Shown one piece after another: positions 1 through 9,842 of a stretch of DNA of 64,000 nt. Origin of the DNA: Rhodococcus sp. 14-1411-2a (GTDB lineage Bacteria; Actinomycetota; Actinomycetes; Mycobacteriales; Mycobacteriaceae); assembly GCF_002259485.1 (NCBI RefSeq), contig NZ_NPGA01000012.1, positions 62,001 to 126,000 on the forward strand, given 5' to 3'. The position numbers were made by a program, and so were the translations under genes. The first letter of the stretch is position 1, and each line of letters begins with the position of its first letter. The notes below the pieces were generated by a model, which saw only the letters and a list, made by a program, of their open reading frames with translations, did no database searches and was not told where the DNA came from.

Positions 1-27
1 CTGAGCTTCTTCTACGTCCGCTGCCAT
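1..27 (-). CDS. jag: Jag/KhpB-type RNA-binding protein, N-terminal fragment
   Basis: Only the first nine codons lie in the window. Read on the minus strand they begin ATG GCA GCG GAC and encode MAADVEEAQ. Position directly after yidC in the rpmH-rnpA-yidD-yidC order is where jag (R3H/KH RNA-binding protein) sits in actinobacteria, so identity is inferred from synteny plus the acidic N-terminus. The gene runs off the left edge, so no domain can be seen. Confidence 0.6.
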
Positions 28-52
28 GTTCGTCCTTCTCTCGACGCGTCGG

Positions 53-1144
53 TCAGCGCCGCTTGCGCTTGGTCGACTTGTTCCGGTTCGCCTGCGGTCT
101 CGGTTTGGCCGGCGATGCGGCACCGGTCGTCGAACCGGCGATACTCTCACCGGTCTCGGCCGTCGTCGAATCACTCGTCGGCGTCATCTTCGAGAGCTTC
201 GGGCGAGCGCCGGGCTTCGGCTTGGTGGTCGACACAGGCTTCACACCGGGCTTCGGCGCATTCTCGGAACGCTTCTCCACTGCGGCAGCGGCCTTGGCAG
301 CTTCTTCCTTGTCGATCTTTCCGAACACCAGGTGCTGCTGCGCGTAGGTCCAGGTGTTGTTGCTGACCCAGTACAGCAGGATGGCGATGGGAAGCAGGGC
401 ACCGAACACCAGCACGCCGAGCGGGAACACGTACAGGGCGAGCTTGTTCATGATGGCGGACTGCGGGTTCGCTGCCGCAGCGGCGCTCTGACGGGCCACG
501 GACGCACGCGAGTTCATGTGCGTCATGATCGCCGCGATGATCATCAGAGGAACGGACACCGCGACAATGACCCATGTGGACGGAATGGTCGCGCCCGGTC
601 CCACGGCGAATGCGTTGAGCTGGTCCTGCGGCATCGTGATCCACGCCGAAATCGGCGCACCGAACAGACGAGCGTCCAAGAAGGACTGCACGTCCGACAC
701 ATTGAACGCGTAGTTGGACAGCTCGCGGTTCTCCTCGGGAGTCAATCCGAGCTGACCGAAGCCGGTACCGGTGCGGTTGAACGAGCGCAGCACGTGGAAC
801 AGGCCGATGAACACCGGTGCCTGCGCCAGCACCGGCAGGCAGCCCATCAGCGGATTGAAGCCGTGCTCCTTCTGGAGCTTCTGCATTTCGACGGCCATCT
901 TCTGCTTGTCTTTGCCGTACTTCTTCTGCAGAGCCTTGATCTGCGGCTGTAGCTCCTGCATCTGTCGAGTGGTGCGGACCTGCTTGACGAAGGGCTTGTA
1001 CAGAATCAGGCGGAGGGTGAAGACCAGGAAGACGACGGACAGTGCCCAGGCGAACCCATTGCTGGGATCCTGGAACACAAAGCCGAACACCTTGTGCCAC
1101 ACCCAGAGAATCCAGGCAACCGGGTAGTAAATGAAGTCGAGCAC
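53..1144 (-). CDS. yidC: YidC membrane protein insertase
   Basis: This encodes a 363-residue Oxa1/YidC-family insertase that helps the Sec system insert and fold inner-membrane proteins. The first membrane helix is near residues 15-35. It is followed by the cytoplasmic hairpin rich in Lys/Gln (about residues 55-90), then hydrophobic segments around 100-120, 185-205 and 240-260. The tail after residue 290 is Ala/Pro/Lys-rich and ends in a basic RKRR, as in Gram-positive YidC proteins that contact ribosomes. The start is GTG at 1144, preceded by AGGAG; yidD ends four bases upstream, so the two are probably translated together. There is no periplasmic P1 domain, as expected outside proteobacteria. 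Confidence 0.95.
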   Translation of the reverse strand: MLDFIYYPVAWILWVWHKVFGFVFQDPSNGFAWALSVVFLVFTLRLILYKPFVKQVRTTRQMQELQPQIKALQKKYGKDKQKMAVEMQKLQKEHGFNPLMGCLPVLAQAPVFIGLFHVLRSFNRTGTGFGQLGLTPEENRELSNYAFNVSDVQSFLDARLFGAPISAWITMPQDQLNAFAVGPGATIPSTWVIVAVSVPLMIIAAIMTHMNSRASVARQSAAAAANPQSAIMNKLALYVFPLGVLVFGALLPIAILLYWVSNNTWTYAQQHLVFGKIDKEEAAKAAAAVEKRSENAPKPGVKPVSTTKPKPGARPKLSKMTPTSDSTTAETGESIAGSTTGAASPAKPRPQANRNKSTKRKRR

Positions 1145-1148
1145 GGCT

Positions 1149-1478
1149 CTATGTACTCCTCTGTTCTTCCACTCGCGCGAGATCGTGGTGTTCTTCGGTT
1201 TCGGTCAGCTCGGTGACGGTCGCGCGCCACCTACCGGGTTCGGGCACCGGGTCCCAGCCTCCAGAGTGCCAGGGAGCACATTTGAGGAGGCGGACGACTG
1301 CCAACAACGAGCCCTTCGTCATCCCGTGCACCTGGAGCGCCTCGATGGCGTACTCACTACAGGTGGGGGAGAAGCGACAGGTGGGAGGCCTCATCGGGGA
1401 CACGTACGTCCGGTACAACCCGATGAAGTAGACGAGTGTTCGAGCAGGAATGGAACGAAGGTTGCCCATGAATGTCAT
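1149..1478 (-). CDS. yidD: YidD membrane insertion efficiency factor
   Basis: This is a 109-residue YidD-family protein, which aids YidC-dependent membrane insertion. The family signature is visible as [15 protein letters not shown] (about residues 34-48) followed by [14 protein letters not shown], with the conserved cysteines. The N-terminus is amphipathic and probably associates with the membrane. The ATG at 1478 overlaps the rnpA stop in an ATGA arrangement, which implies translational coupling. A second ATG four codons later (1466) is an alternative start. The C-terminal 25 residues are polar and not conserved in the family as I know it. Confidence 0.93.
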   Translation of the reverse strand: MTFMGNLRSIPARTLVYFIGLYRTYVSPMRPPTCRFSPTCSEYAIEALQVHGMTKGSLLAVVRLLKCAPWHSGGWDPVPEPGRWRATVTELTETEEHHDLARVEEQRST

Positions 1479-1855
1479 GACGGCGGACCCTTCGGAGCTT
1501 CGAGAAGACCGAGCTTCTTCAATCCTGAACGCAGTTGAATCAATAGATCTGTCGAGGACGCTCTCGCGGCTCCGGGCAGTGCGCGGATCACCACGTCGGT
1601 GGTCTCGGGGAGTTCACCGATGACGTCGGTACAGATATGCCGAAGCCGGCGCGCAACTCGATGACGAGTTACGGCCGGCCCGACTGCCTTGCTGACGATC
1701 AATCCGAATCGTGGACCACGAACAGTAGATGCGATGTCCTGTTCGTCACGCACGACGGCGTGAACCACAAGATCCGATCTACCCATTCGGCGTCCTCGAC
1801 GCACCGCTACGGAGAAATCACGTGCTCGGTGTAGTCGATTCGGCTCAGGAAGCAT
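1475..1855 (-). CDS. rnpA: Ribonuclease P protein component
   Basis: This encodes the basic protein subunit of RNase P, which works with RnpB RNA to trim tRNA 5' leaders. The sequence begins [14 protein letters not shown] and has the early basic RRGRR stretch; the RNR-like motif appears as [13 protein letters not shown] near residue 70. I chose ATG 1855 over an in-frame TTG at 1867 because GGAG lies six bases upstream of 1855. That gives 126 residues, normal for the family. It overlaps yidD by four bases and follows rpmH by about 30 bases, the standard rpmH-rnpA arrangement. Confidence 0.93.
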   Translation of the reverse strand: MLPEPNRLHRARDFSVAVRRGRRMGRSDLVVHAVVRDEQDIASTVRGPRFGLIVSKAVGPAVTRHRVARRLRHICTDVIGELPETTDVVIRALPGAARASSTDLLIQLRSGLKKLGLLEAPKGPPS

Positions 1856-1885
1856 CCCGAGCTCCAAGCTTCGGACGAACAGATA

Positions 1886-2029
1886 TCAGGCTGTGAGTTC
1901 TTTACGGCCCTTGCCGCGACGTGCGGAAACGATTGCACGACCCGCACGGGTACGCATACGAAGACGGAAGCCATGAACGCGCGCGCGGCGGCGATTGTTC
2001 GGCTGGAACGTCCGCTTGCCCTTGGCCAC
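1886..2029 (-). CDS. rpmH: 50S ribosomal protein L34
   Basis: This is a 47-residue, very basic protein starting [20 protein letters not shown], which is diagnostic of bacterial L34. The start is GTG at 2029, preceded by GAGGAG at good spacing. A longer in-frame extension upstream exists but lacks L34 similarity and a ribosome site. It is the first gene of the leftward rpmH-rnpA-yidD-yidC-jag operon, and its promoter must lie in the rpmH-dnaA gap. Confidence 0.97.
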   Translation of the reverse strand: MAKGKRTFQPNNRRRARVHGFRLRMRTRAGRAIVSARRGKGRKELTA

Positions 2030-2650
2030 GGTCAACACTCCTCGAGATTGAAAAGACGCCGTTCGTCGGCGCCTGCTGGAAAGGTACTCAGCGAGTCCGG
2101 ATGGACTTGCTTGCCTCCCGAGCGAGAAATCCGAGTGAAGACAGACTGTAAGCAGCCAGCAAGCATCGGCCACCTCGCTATTGGGTGACTGTTCGAGAGT
2201 ACTGATCGAGTCACCGCCGGTCAAACTCGCTCTCGAGCGAACAGTGCCGTCGTTCATACACAGGCAGCGTCCGTTTCCGGCCGCGGACGGTGTGATGTAC
2301 GTCGAAATCGCCACCGGACGGCCGCTCGCTCCGACGCACGTCCTCCGATTGCACTACAGACAGTTGGCATCGGTGCAGGTCAGACTGGCGTAATTGCCAT
2401 AGCACGAGCCGGAACGCGTTCTGGGGTCACATCGGTGTCGTTTATCCACACCTGTGGATAATTGTGTGGAAACACAGTTCAGGTGGCATATTCGTACCTT
2501 GCGGGGTCCATCCACGGACCCTGGTCTCGGCCGCAGCGACGCACGAACGACGACGCTATCCGACGACGTTGCCGCGCGGGTACGAAACGGCGCGCGGATT
2601 CCTGCGTCGAACACCGCCCGAGACCAATGCTCGACGACGGAGGGCCCAAC
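2030..2650. promoter_or_regulatory. rpmH-dnaA intergenic region with paired DnaA boxes
   Basis: This 621-base divergent gap carries the promoters for rpmH (leftward) and dnaA (rightward). Two perfect DnaA boxes face each other: TTATCCACA at 2442-2450 and its complement TGTGGATAA at 2453-2461. A near-match, TGTGGAAAC, follows at 2465. The boxes lie about 190 bases before the dnaA start, suiting autoregulation or an auxiliary part of a bipartite origin. CATATT at 2487-2492 is a weak -10 candidate. I see no gene in the rest of the gap. Confidence 0.75.
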
Positions 2651-4183
2651 GTGAACGACGATCCGGATGCGCTCGCGCGCATCTGGCCCGAGGTGGTCGC
2701 GGAGCTCACATCCGACCGACACAGTGGGTCTCCGCTGACCAAAGGCCAGAAGGCCTGGCTCGCTCTGGTCAAACCGCTGACCTTGACGCAGGGGTTCGCG
2801 CTGCTCGCAGTGCCGTCGACTTTCGCGCAGGAAGCGATCGAACGAGATCTTCGCGAACCCATCCTCGGCGCCCTCGGCCGTCATCTGGGACAGGGTGTCG
2901 AGGGACTCGGCGTGCGTATCTCCGCTCCCGAGGACGAGAAGATCGACTCCGAGCGATCGACGTATCCCGATGCCGCCAGCTCTCCGACGTACCGGCGCCG
3001 CGTCCTGACCAGCAGAGACGACGAGCCGTCGGATTCCGAGACGGCCGACTACGAAGAGGTCGACGACGAACGCGAGGCTCTCGCCAGCGTCCAGAACTCG
3101 TGGCCGACGTACTTCACGAAACCTCCCGACTCGACGCCTCCGTCCTCGGGTGCCAACAGCCTCAACTCGAAGTACACCTTCGACACCTTCGTCATCGGCG
3201 CCTCCAATCGGTTCGCCCACGCAGCTGCGGTGGCGATCGCCGAAGCACCTGCTCGCGCGTACAACCCGCTGTTCGTGTGGGGGGCGTCGGGTCTGGGCAA
3301 GACTCACCTCCTGCACGCGGCCGGGCACTACGCGCAGCGCCTGTTCCCGGGCATGCGCGTCAAGTACGTCTCCACCGAGGAATTCACCAACGACTTCATC
3401 AACAGTCTCCGTGACGACCGCAAAGTGGCGTTCAAGCGCCGCTACCGGGAGACCGACGTGCTGCTGGTCGACGACATCCAGTTCATCGAGGGCAAGGAAG
3501 GCATCCAGGAGGAGTTCTTTCACACCTTCAACACCTTGCACAACGCGAACAAACAGATCGTCGTGTCCTCCGACCGCCCACCCAAGCAGTTGGCCACCCT
3601 CGAGGAACGGCTTCGTACTCGCTTCGAGTGGGGCCTGATCACCGATGTGCAGCCACCCGAGCTCGAGACGCGGATCGCCATTCTGAGCAAGAAGGCTCGG
3701 ATGGACCGGCTCGATGTGCCACACGACGTGCTCGAGCTCATCGCCAGCCGAATCGAACGCAACATTCGTGAGCTCGAAGGTGCCCTCATTCGAGTGACGG
3801 CGTTCGCATCGCTCAACGGACAAGCACTCGACCTCACTCTCGCCGAGGTGGTTCTCCGCGATCTGATCCCCGACTCGTCGAGTCTCGAGATCAATGCGGC
3901 GACGATCATGGCTGTGACAGCCGAGTACTTCAACACCTCCATCGAGGACCTGTGCGGGCCGGGCAAGGCCCGAGCACTGGCCATGGCCAGGCAGATCGCG
4001 ATGTATCTCTGTCGCGAGCTCACCGATCTGTCGTTGCCCAAGATCGGGCAGACGTTCGGTCGGGATCACACGACGGTGATGTACGCGGACAAGAAGATTC
4101 GCAAGGAGATGACCGAGCGTCGCAAGGTGTACGACCAGGTTCAGGAGCTCACTGCGCGGATCAAGCAGCGCTCCAAGCGGTAG
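2651..4183 (+). CDS. dnaA: Chromosomal replication initiator DnaA
   Basis: This is a 510-residue initiator that binds DnaA boxes and melts the origin in its ATP form. Residues 1-100 form the N-terminal protein-interaction domain, followed by a low-complexity acidic linker. The AAA+ domain has Walker [12 protein letters not shown] near residue 211 and Walker B LLVDDIQF near 271. The C-terminal DNA-binding domain carries the signature [14 protein letters not shown] near 469. GTG at 2651 is chosen because GGAGG precedes it and the product [12 protein letters not shown] matches actinobacterial DnaA starts; an upstream in-frame extension lacks these features. A hairpin follows the stop. Confidence 0.98.
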   Translation: MNDDPDALARIWPEVVAELTSDRHSGSPLTKGQKAWLALVKPLTLTQGFALLAVPSTFAQEAIERDLREPILGALGRHLGQGVEGLGVRISAPEDEKIDSERSTYPDAASSPTYRRRVLTSRDDEPSDSETADYEEVDDEREALASVQNSWPTYFTKPPDSTPPSSGANSLNSKYTFDTFVIGASNRFAHAAAVAIAEAPARAYNPLFVWGASGLGKTHLLHAAGHYAQRLFPGMRVKYVSTEEFTNDFINSLRDDRKVAFKRRYRETDVLLVDDIQFIEGKEGIQEEFFHTFNTLHNANKQIVVSSDRPPKQLATLEERLRTRFEWGLITDVQPPELETRIAILSKKARMDRLDVPHDVLELIASRIERNIRELEGALIRVTAFASLNGQALDLTLAEVVLRDLIPDSSSLEINAATIMAVTAEYFNTSIEDLCGPGKARALAMARQIAMYLCRELTDLSLPKIGQTFGRDHTTVMYADKKIRKEMTERRKVYDQVQELTARIKQRSKR

Positions 4184-4212
4184 CCACCGAAGACGGACGG
4201 ACTCCGAGAAGA

Positions 4213-4250
4213 CGGCACCGAATCCCATCGAGGGTTCGGTGCCGTTGCTG
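4213..4250 (+). terminator. Hairpin after dnaA
   Basis: CGGCACCGAA (4213-4222) pairs perfectly with TTCGGTGCCG (4235-4244) around a 12-base loop, 30 bases after the dnaA stop. The following TTGCTGTTTCC is only modestly T-rich. It probably ends dnaA transcription before the origin region. Confidence 0.7.
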
Positions 4251-4767
4251 TTTCCGGTCGTTCGTCGGACCGATTCTCGACGCGTATTCGGTGAGTTTTC
4301 GAGCCGTCGACCATTGATTCACACCTGTGGATAACCATGTGGACAACATCGAAGTTCTGGGGATGGAATGTGGGCGCCTGTGCACCGATGTGATTCGTGC
4401 ACAGGCAGCCGCGCGTCAATCACGTATTGGTCCCGAGTTCATCCCCACGACACCACGCTCGGCCACCAGCGGATCGAACGGTCCGTGCACAGATTCCACA
4501 GGACCTATTAATACTTCTGTTTTCTCCTTGAAAGAACTTCTTTGAAAACAGGTGTTGGGGAACGATCCGTTCACAGGCCCTCCGAGAACCCCCGAATCCC
4601 ACCTTCGACGCGAGCCTCGCGCTTTCGTCTTCGCTTCGGAGGGCATACGGTGTGCTTGCGCTGGATGTGCCACACTCGTCGTTGCAGCGGTTCGAGCCGC
4701 AACCTTCGTGGTTGCACCGCTCCGGCCGTAACGCCGAACACCACCGAACGAGAGGAAATGCCGAGCG
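4251..4767. other. oriC: Origin of replication (oriC), dnaA-dnaN interval
   Basis: The dnaA-dnaN gap is the usual actinobacterial oriC. Two DnaA boxes on the minus strand are visible: TGTGGATAA at 4326-4334 (perfect) and TGTGGACAA at 4338-4346 (the TTGTCCACA form preferred in mycobacteria). Weaker TGTGCAC/TTCCACAGG-type matches are scattered from 4380 to 4500. An AT-rich stretch at about 4503-4550, containing CCTATTAATACTTC and runs of T and A, stands out from the GC-rich surroundings and is the best candidate unwinding element. The 3' end also holds the dnaN leader. Confidence 0.85.
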
Positions 4768-5952
4768 ATGGAGCTTGGAAGTTTGAAGTTTCGCGTTGCT
4801 CGTGAAGATTTTTCCGATTCCGTCGCGTGGGTAGCCCGCAGCCTGCCGTCTCGGCCGCCCGTTCCCGTTCTCGGTGGAGTTCTTCTCGCTGCCGACGAGC
4901 AGGGTCTGACGGTTTCCGGATTCGACTACGAGGTCTCCGCTCAGGTCAAGGTGTCGGCGGAGGTTGCCACTGCAGGCCGAGTTCTGGTGTCGGGCAAGCT
5001 ACTTGCCGATATCACGAAGTCGTTGCCGAACAAGCCGGTCGACGTCACGGTCGACGGGACCCGCGTTCTGGTCAACTGCGGAAGTGCCAAGTTCTCGCTG
5101 CCCACGATGCCGGTGGAGGACTACCCGCAGCTCCCCGAGTTGCCCAGCAACACCGGCTCGCTGGCCGGTGATGTCTTCTCCGAGGCAATCGCCCAGGTCG
5201 CCATCGCTGCGGGCAAGGACGACACGCTTCCGATGCTCACCGGTATCCGCGTGGAGATCGACGGCACCAACGTCGTTCTCGCGGCCACCGACCGTTTCCG
5301 GTTGGCGGTTCGTGAGGTGGAGTGGGCTCCCGCCGGTGCCGACACCACCACCGCGGTGCTCATCCCGGCCAAGACTTTGTCCGAATCGGCAAAGACTCTG
5401 GGCGGCAACTCCGGCTCACCGGTGGAACTGGCCCTCGGTTCCGGCTCGTCCATCGGTAGCGACGGTTTGCTGGGCATCGTCAGTGACGGGCGCCGCACCA
5501 CGACCAGGTTGCTCGACGCAGAGTTCCCGAAGTTCCGTCAGTTGCTGCCCGCCGAACACACTGCGGTGGCGACCCTCGACATCGCCTCGCTGGTCGAGGC
5601 CATCAAGCGTGTCGCTCTCGTTGCCGAGCGTGGTGCGCAGGTGCGCCTGGAATTCAACTCCGACGGCGTGTTGCTGTCCGCAGGTGGCGACGACGCCGGC
5701 CGCGCCGAGGAAGCTCTGCCTGCCGACTTCCAGGGCGAGGCACTGACCATCGCCTTCAATCCGGGATACCTCATCGACGGGTTGTCCTCGCTGCACAGCG
5801 AGAAGGTCACCTTCGGATTCACGACGCCGAGCCGGCCTGCAGTGCTGCGGCCGACCTCCGACGAGGAACTCGTGCCCGACGACGCAGGCAAGTTCGCGGC
5901 ACCGAAGTCCGAATACACGTATCTGCTGATGCCCGTCAGGCTGCCGGGCTGA
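4768..5952 (+). CDS. dnaN: DNA polymerase III sliding clamp (beta subunit)
   Basis: This encodes a 394-residue beta clamp, a homodimeric ring that tethers DNA polymerase III and other repair and replication proteins to DNA. The start [15 protein letters not shown] and the three repeated clamp folds (about residues 1-125, 126-255 and 256-394) are visible. The protein ends with LLMPVRLPG, the conserved C-terminal clamp strand. ATG 4768 follows GAGGAA at about 11 bases. The length is normal. It lies directly after oriC, and gnd follows 65 bases later. Confidence 0.97.
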   Translation: MELGSLKFRVAREDFSDSVAWVARSLPSRPPVPVLGGVLLAADEQGLTVSGFDYEVSAQVKVSAEVATAGRVLVSGKLLADITKSLPNKPVDVTVDGTRVLVNCGSAKFSLPTMPVEDYPQLPELPSNTGSLAGDVFSEAIAQVAIAAGKDDTLPMLTGIRVEIDGTNVVLAATDRFRLAVREVEWAPAGADTTTAVLIPAKTLSESAKTLGGNSGSPVELALGSGSSIGSDGLLGIVSDGRRTTTRLLDAEFPKFRQLLPAEHTAVATLDIASLVEAIKRVALVAERGAQVRLEFNSDGVLLSAGGDDAGRAEEALPADFQGEALTIAFNPGYLIDGLSSLHSEKVTFGFTTPSRPAVLRPTSDEELVPDDAGKFAAPKSEYTYLLMPVRLPG

Positions 5953-6017
5953 TCCTGCCTGGTTACTGTTGAATCCGCGGGAATCTCCGCACCTGACACA
6001 GACAAGGACGCGTCATC

Positions 6018-6944
6018 ATGCAGCTCGGCTTGGTCGGTCTCGGAAAAATGGGTTTCAACATGCGCGAGAGATTGCGCGAGCACGGTCACGAGGTGATCGG
6101 CTACGACCCCCGACCCGAGGTGACCGATACCCCGTCACTGGCCGGGCTGGCGCAATCGTTGACGGCGCCCCGGGTGGTGTGGGTGATGGTCCCGTCCGGT
6201 CAGATCACCCGCGACACCGTCAACGGCCTTGCGGATGTGCTCGAACCAGGCGATCTGGTGATCGACGGCGGCAATTCACGCTTCACCGATGACAAGCCCA
6301 ACGCAGAGTTGTTGGACGCCAAGGGAATCGGTTACATCGACGCCGGAGTATCCGGCGGCGTCTGGGGCCTGAAGAACGGCTACGGCTTGATGGTCGGCGG
6401 CCAGGACGAGCATGTCGCCAGAGCGATGCCGATCTTCGACGCGTTGCGTCCCGAGGGCGAGCGCGCGGACGGTTTCGTGCATGCCGGCCCGGTCGGTGCC
6501 GGTCACTACTCGAAAATGGTGCACAACGGTATCGAATACGGGTTGATGCAGGCCTATGCCGAGGGGTACGAGATCCTCGAAGCCGAAGAGCTCGTGCAGG
6601 ATGTGCAAGGCGTGCTGCGGGCCTGGAGCAAGGGCACGGTCGTGCGGTCGTGGCTGCTCGACCTGCTGGTCGAAGCTCTCGGTCAGGATCCGGAGTTCAG
6701 TGAGATCTCCGGGTACACGGAGGACTCCGGTGAGGGTCGCTGGACCGTCGAGGAAGCCATCCGTCATGCCGTCCCAGCGCCAGTGATCTCCGCGGCATTG
6801 TTCGCCAGATTTGCTTCGCGGCAAGAGGATTCGCCCGCCATGAAGGCTGTCTCTGCCTTGCGGAACCAGTTCGGCGGGCATGCGGTCAAGAAGGCCGACG
6901 CCGACGAGACCCTGCGCGCCCCGGCGCCGAAGAACACCGAGTAA
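6018..6944 (+). CDS. gnd: 6-phosphogluconate dehydrogenase, decarboxylating, short form
   Basis: This enzyme oxidatively decarboxylates 6-phosphogluconate to ribulose 5-phosphate in the pentose phosphate pathway. The N-terminal Rossmann motif is GLVGLGKMGFNM (residues 4-15). VDGGNSRFTDD-type and AGVSGGVWGL segments form the substrate site, and HYSKMVHNGIEYG carries the catalytic Lys/Asn. At 308 residues it is the short form common in actinobacteria, not the 470-residue dimer type. It sits between dnaN and recF as in several mycobacteria, and the recF start immediately follows its stop codon. Confidence 0.93.
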   Translation: MQLGLVGLGKMGFNMRERLREHGHEVIGYDPRPEVTDTPSLAGLAQSLTAPRVVWVMVPSGQITRDTVNGLADVLEPGDLVIDGGNSRFTDDKPNAELLDAKGIGYIDAGVSGGVWGLKNGYGLMVGGQDEHVARAMPIFDALRPEGERADGFVHAGPVGAGHYSKMVHNGIEYGLMQAYAEGYEILEAEELVQDVQGVLRAWSKGTVVRSWLLDLLVEALGQDPEFSEISGYTEDSGEGRWTVEEAIRHAVPAPVISAALFARFASRQEDSPAMKAVSALRNQFGGHAVKKADADETLRAPAPKNTE

Positions 6945-8195
6945 GTGTTCGTCCGGTCTCTGCAGCTACACGACTTCCGATCCTGGGACGACCTCACCGT
7001 CGACCTCGGACCGGGCTCGACCGTGTTCGTGGGGCCCAACGGACACGGCAAAACCAATCTGCTCGAGTCGCTCAACTATCTGTCGACGTTGTCCTCTCAT
7101 CGTGTGTCCTCGGACGCACCCCTGATCCGGGCAGGCGCCGCCAAAGCGTTCGTGGGCAGCGCTGTGGTCAATCACGGTCGCGAATTGATCATCGACGTCG
7201 AGCTGCTCGAAGGCCGGGCCAACAAGGCTCGGATGAACAGGTCGCCGCTGCGTCGCCCACGCGAGATCCTGGGCGTGTTGCAGAGTGTGCTGTTCGCTCC
7301 CGAGGATCTCTCGCTCGTCCGCGGTGATCCCGGTGAGCGCCGACGCTATCTCGACGAGCTGCTCACCACTCGAATTCCTCGAATGGCCACTGTCCGTGCC
7401 GATTACGACAAGGTACTGCGGCAACGGTCGGCTCTGCTCAAGACCGCGAGTGGATCGTTGCGCCGCGGTTCGTCGTCGGGTGATGGCGCCAGTGCACTTG
7501 CCACCCTCGACGTCTGGGACGGGCACCTCGCGGCGCACGGTGCTCGATTGCTCGCTGCCAGAATATCTTTGGTGCACGAGCTGATGCCTTTCGTACAACA
7601 GGCCTACAGTTCGATCGCGCCGGAATCGCGGTTGGCCGCAGTCGCCTATCGCTGCAGTCTGGCCGATGCGCTCCCACCGGAATTCTCCGATGCCGATCGT
7701 GCACCGGAACCCGATGACATCGAGGTGCTGGAAGCTGCGTTCCTGCATCAGCTTTCGGTGATGAGACAGCGCGAGATCGAACGCGGGGTGTGTCTGGTGG
7801 GACCGCACCGCGACGACGTGGAATTGATGCTCGGTGATCAACCGACGAAAGGCTTTGCGAGTCATGGTGAGTCGTGGTCGTACGCACTGTCGTTGCGGCT
7901 CGGGTCGTTCGCGTTGCTGCGGGAAGACGGTACCGACCCGGTTCTGATGCTCGACGACGTGTTCGCCGAGCTCGACCGCAAGAGGCGCGCGGCGTTGGCG
8001 ACCGTGGCCGCCGGCGCAGAGCAGGTGCTCATCACCGCGGCGGTACCGGAGGACGTACCTCCCGAACTCGATGCTCGGCGGTACGGGGTCGAAGCGACGC
8101 AGAGTTCGGATTCCGGTGCAGCAGGACGTATCTCGCGCATCTCGGATCTGTCGGCCGATACCGGTACCGCAGTTTCGGAAGGTGAGGTTCGATGA
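6945..8195 (+). CDS. recF: DNA replication and repair protein RecF
   Basis: RecF is an ABC-type ATPase that loads RecA at single-strand gaps together with RecO and RecR. The 416-residue product has Walker [10 protein letters not shown] at residues 30-38, the signature-like [17 protein letters not shown] near 123-140, and Walker [13 protein letters not shown] near 330-345. GTG 6945 begins directly after the gnd TAA, implying coupled translation. The C-terminal 40 residues are Ser/Ala-rich and family-variable. The last codons overlap dciA by four bases (ATGA). Confidence 0.95.
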   Translation: MFVRSLQLHDFRSWDDLTVDLGPGSTVFVGPNGHGKTNLLESLNYLSTLSSHRVSSDAPLIRAGAAKAFVGSAVVNHGRELIIDVELLEGRANKARMNRSPLRRPREILGVLQSVLFAPEDLSLVRGDPGERRRYLDELLTTRIPRMATVRADYDKVLRQRSALLKTASGSLRRGSSSGDGASALATLDVWDGHLAAHGARLLAARISLVHELMPFVQQAYSSIAPESRLAAVAYRCSLADALPPEFSDADRAPEPDDIEVLEAAFLHQLSVMRQREIERGVCLVGPHRDDVELMLGDQPTKGFASHGESWSYALSLRLGSFALLREDGTDPVLMLDDVFAELDRKRRAALATVAAGAEQVLITAAVPEDVPPELDARRYGVEATQSSDSGAAGRISRISDLSADTGTAVSEGEVR

Positions 8196-8755
8196 CCGAC
8201 GACGAGGAAACGCCCCCGGGCAACGGTGAGGTACCGGAACTGAAAGGTGTCGATCTGGCGCGTCGAGCACTGGAGGACGCCCGGGCCGCAGCCAAGGCCA
8301 GTGGCAAATCGGTGGGGCAGGGACGGTCGTCGCCCACCGGCGGGATCCGAGCGCTGCGGGGGCGTCGTCGACGCGGTTGGTCGGGAGCCGGGCCGGACGA
8401 CCGTGATCCGCAGGCGTTCGGGGCTTTGGCGAACTCGATCGCGTCCAAGCGTGGGTGGTCGGCCAAGGTGTCCGAGGGTGCTGTGTTGGGCCGGTGGCCC
8501 AGCGTGGTCGGCGAGGACATCTCGGCTCATGCGGAGCCCACCGGTCTCAAGGAGGGCGTGTTGAGTATTTCGGCGGAGTCCACGGCGTGGGCGACGCAGT
8601 TGAGGCTGATGCAGTCTCAGATTCTGGCCAAGATCGCCGCCGCCGTCGGTCACGGTGTGGTGACGTCTCTGCGCATCACCGGTCCGACGACGCAGAGCTG
8701 GAGAAAAGGTGAGCGTCACGTGCGCGGGCGGGGCCCGCGCGACACGTACGGATAG
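8192..8755 (+). CDS. dciA: DciA-type replicative helicase loader/operator (DUF721)
   Basis: The 187-residue product has a disordered basic N-terminal half and a C-terminal DUF721 domain (about residues 80-165: [19 protein letters not shown], then [13 protein letters not shown]). DciA proteins interact with replicative helicase DnaB in bacteria lacking DnaC or DnaI; the mycobacterial homologue lies at the same locus after recF. The ATG overlaps the recF stop. Assignment rests on domain pattern and synteny. Confidence 0.88.
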   Translation: MTDDEETPPGNGEVPELKGVDLARRALEDARAAAKASGKSVGQGRSSPTGGIRALRGRRRRGWSGAGPDDRDPQAFGALANSIASKRGWSAKVSEGAVLGRWPSVVGEDISAHAEPTGLKEGVLSISAESTAWATQLRLMQSQILAKIAAAVGHGVVTSLRITGPTTQSWRKGERHVRGRGPRDTYG

Positions 8756-8924
8756 TGAGACGTCCCAACGTATGCTTTTCGAAGTGCCTGGTCCAGGTGA
8801 TCCTCAACAGATGTTGGGGCCAGTGTTGCTGTGACATGGTCGATGTGCGTAGCGTGATTCGCGACACTCAGCGGTCGGGGGATCGATGAAGATGTTCTAC
8901 GCGGCCATCGGACGAGGAGAAGTT

Positions 8925-9842
8925 GTGTCTGCACCAACGAAGAAGGCATCGACAGCGGCCGTCGATGTCGACGGGACCCCCGAAGACCGAGTCGTTCTCC
9001 ATGCCCGGAATGTCGAGTTCGACTGGAAGTCCCTGCCGTTGCACTACATGGACGGCAATCCGCTCGCGACGCACCTGATCAACGTGATGCACCTGCTCCT
9101 GCCCGAGGGCGAGGAATGGTTCGTGCGCACCTTCAAGGAAGCGTTGCCGCTGATCCACGACGATCAGCTGCGCGACGACGTCATCGGGTTCATCGGCCAG
9201 GAAGCCATGCACGCCCAGGCACACACCGATGTCCACGATCAGCTTCGGGCACACGGCATCGATGTCGACCCGTACGTCGATCAGATGAAGTTCCTGTTCG
9301 GCCGCGCGCTCGGCAACAGGTCCGGTCACGGTCAGAACAGTCTGGTCGAACGTCTCGCCCTCATCGCTGCCGCAGAACACCTGACCGCTTTCCTGGGCGA
9401 TTGGGTGCTCAATGCCTCGGAGTTGGACGAGGCCGACGTCGACCCGATCATGCTGGATCTGCTGCGGTGGCACGGAGCCGAGGAGGTCGAGCATCGATCG
9501 GTGGCCTACGAGGTGATGCGGTACTTCGACGTCCGCCCGGCCCGCCGTATTCGTACCTACGTCGTCATCGCGCCCACGTTGGTGTGGTTCTGGACCCGCG
9601 GTGTTCGTTTTCTGATGAGCCAGGATCCGACGCTGGCGCACCTGCCACCCAAGCAGCGCACACCGTCGTTCCGAGAATTTCGTCGAGTTGCCCATGCCGG
9701 CCTGTTCCCGACCCCGATGTCGATGGTGAAGGCGTCGTTGCGTTACTTCAAGCGCACCTACCACCCTTCCCAGGAAGGTTCGACGGCGCAGGCAGTGCAG
9801 TATCTGGCCACCTCACCGGCAGCCCGGTCCGCCGATCGATGA
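8925..9842 (+). CDS. Ferritin-like di-iron-type protein (PF10118 'metal-dependent hydrolase' family)
   Basis: This 305-residue, helix-rich protein resembles the family usually labelled predicted metal-dependent hydrolase. Its conserved acidic and His residues follow the order E64, E93-x-x-H96, E151, E187-x-x-H190 (numbered from GTG 8925), which is the ligand spacing of four-helix di-iron oxygenases and desaturases. GTG 8925 is chosen because GAGGAG lies five bases upstream; in-frame ATG 8886 is an alternative. The stop overlaps the next gene's start (ATGA), and that gene is a flavin/2Fe-2S reductase, so an oxygenase or hydroxylase pair is plausible. The substrate is unknown. Confidence 0.75.
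   Translation: MSAPTKKASTAAVDVDGTPEDRVVLHARNVEFDWKSLPLHYMDGNPLATHLINVMHLLLPEGEEWFVRTFKEALPLIHDDQLRDDVIGFIGQEAMHAQAHTDVHDQLRAHGIDVDPYVDQMKFLFGRALGNRSGHGQNSLVERLALIAAAEHLTAFLGDWVLNASELDEADVDPIMLDLLRWHGAEEVEHRSVAYEVMRYFDVRPARRIRTYVVIAPTLVWFWTRGVRFLMSQDPTLAHLPPKQRTPSFREFRRVAHAGLFPTPMSMVKASLRYFKRTYHPSQEGSTAQAVQYLATSPAARSADR

Noticed and set aside
2354-4228. Open frame of about 620 codons antisense to dnaA.
   Set aside because: Mirrors dnaA, crosses the dnaA control region and has no family features.
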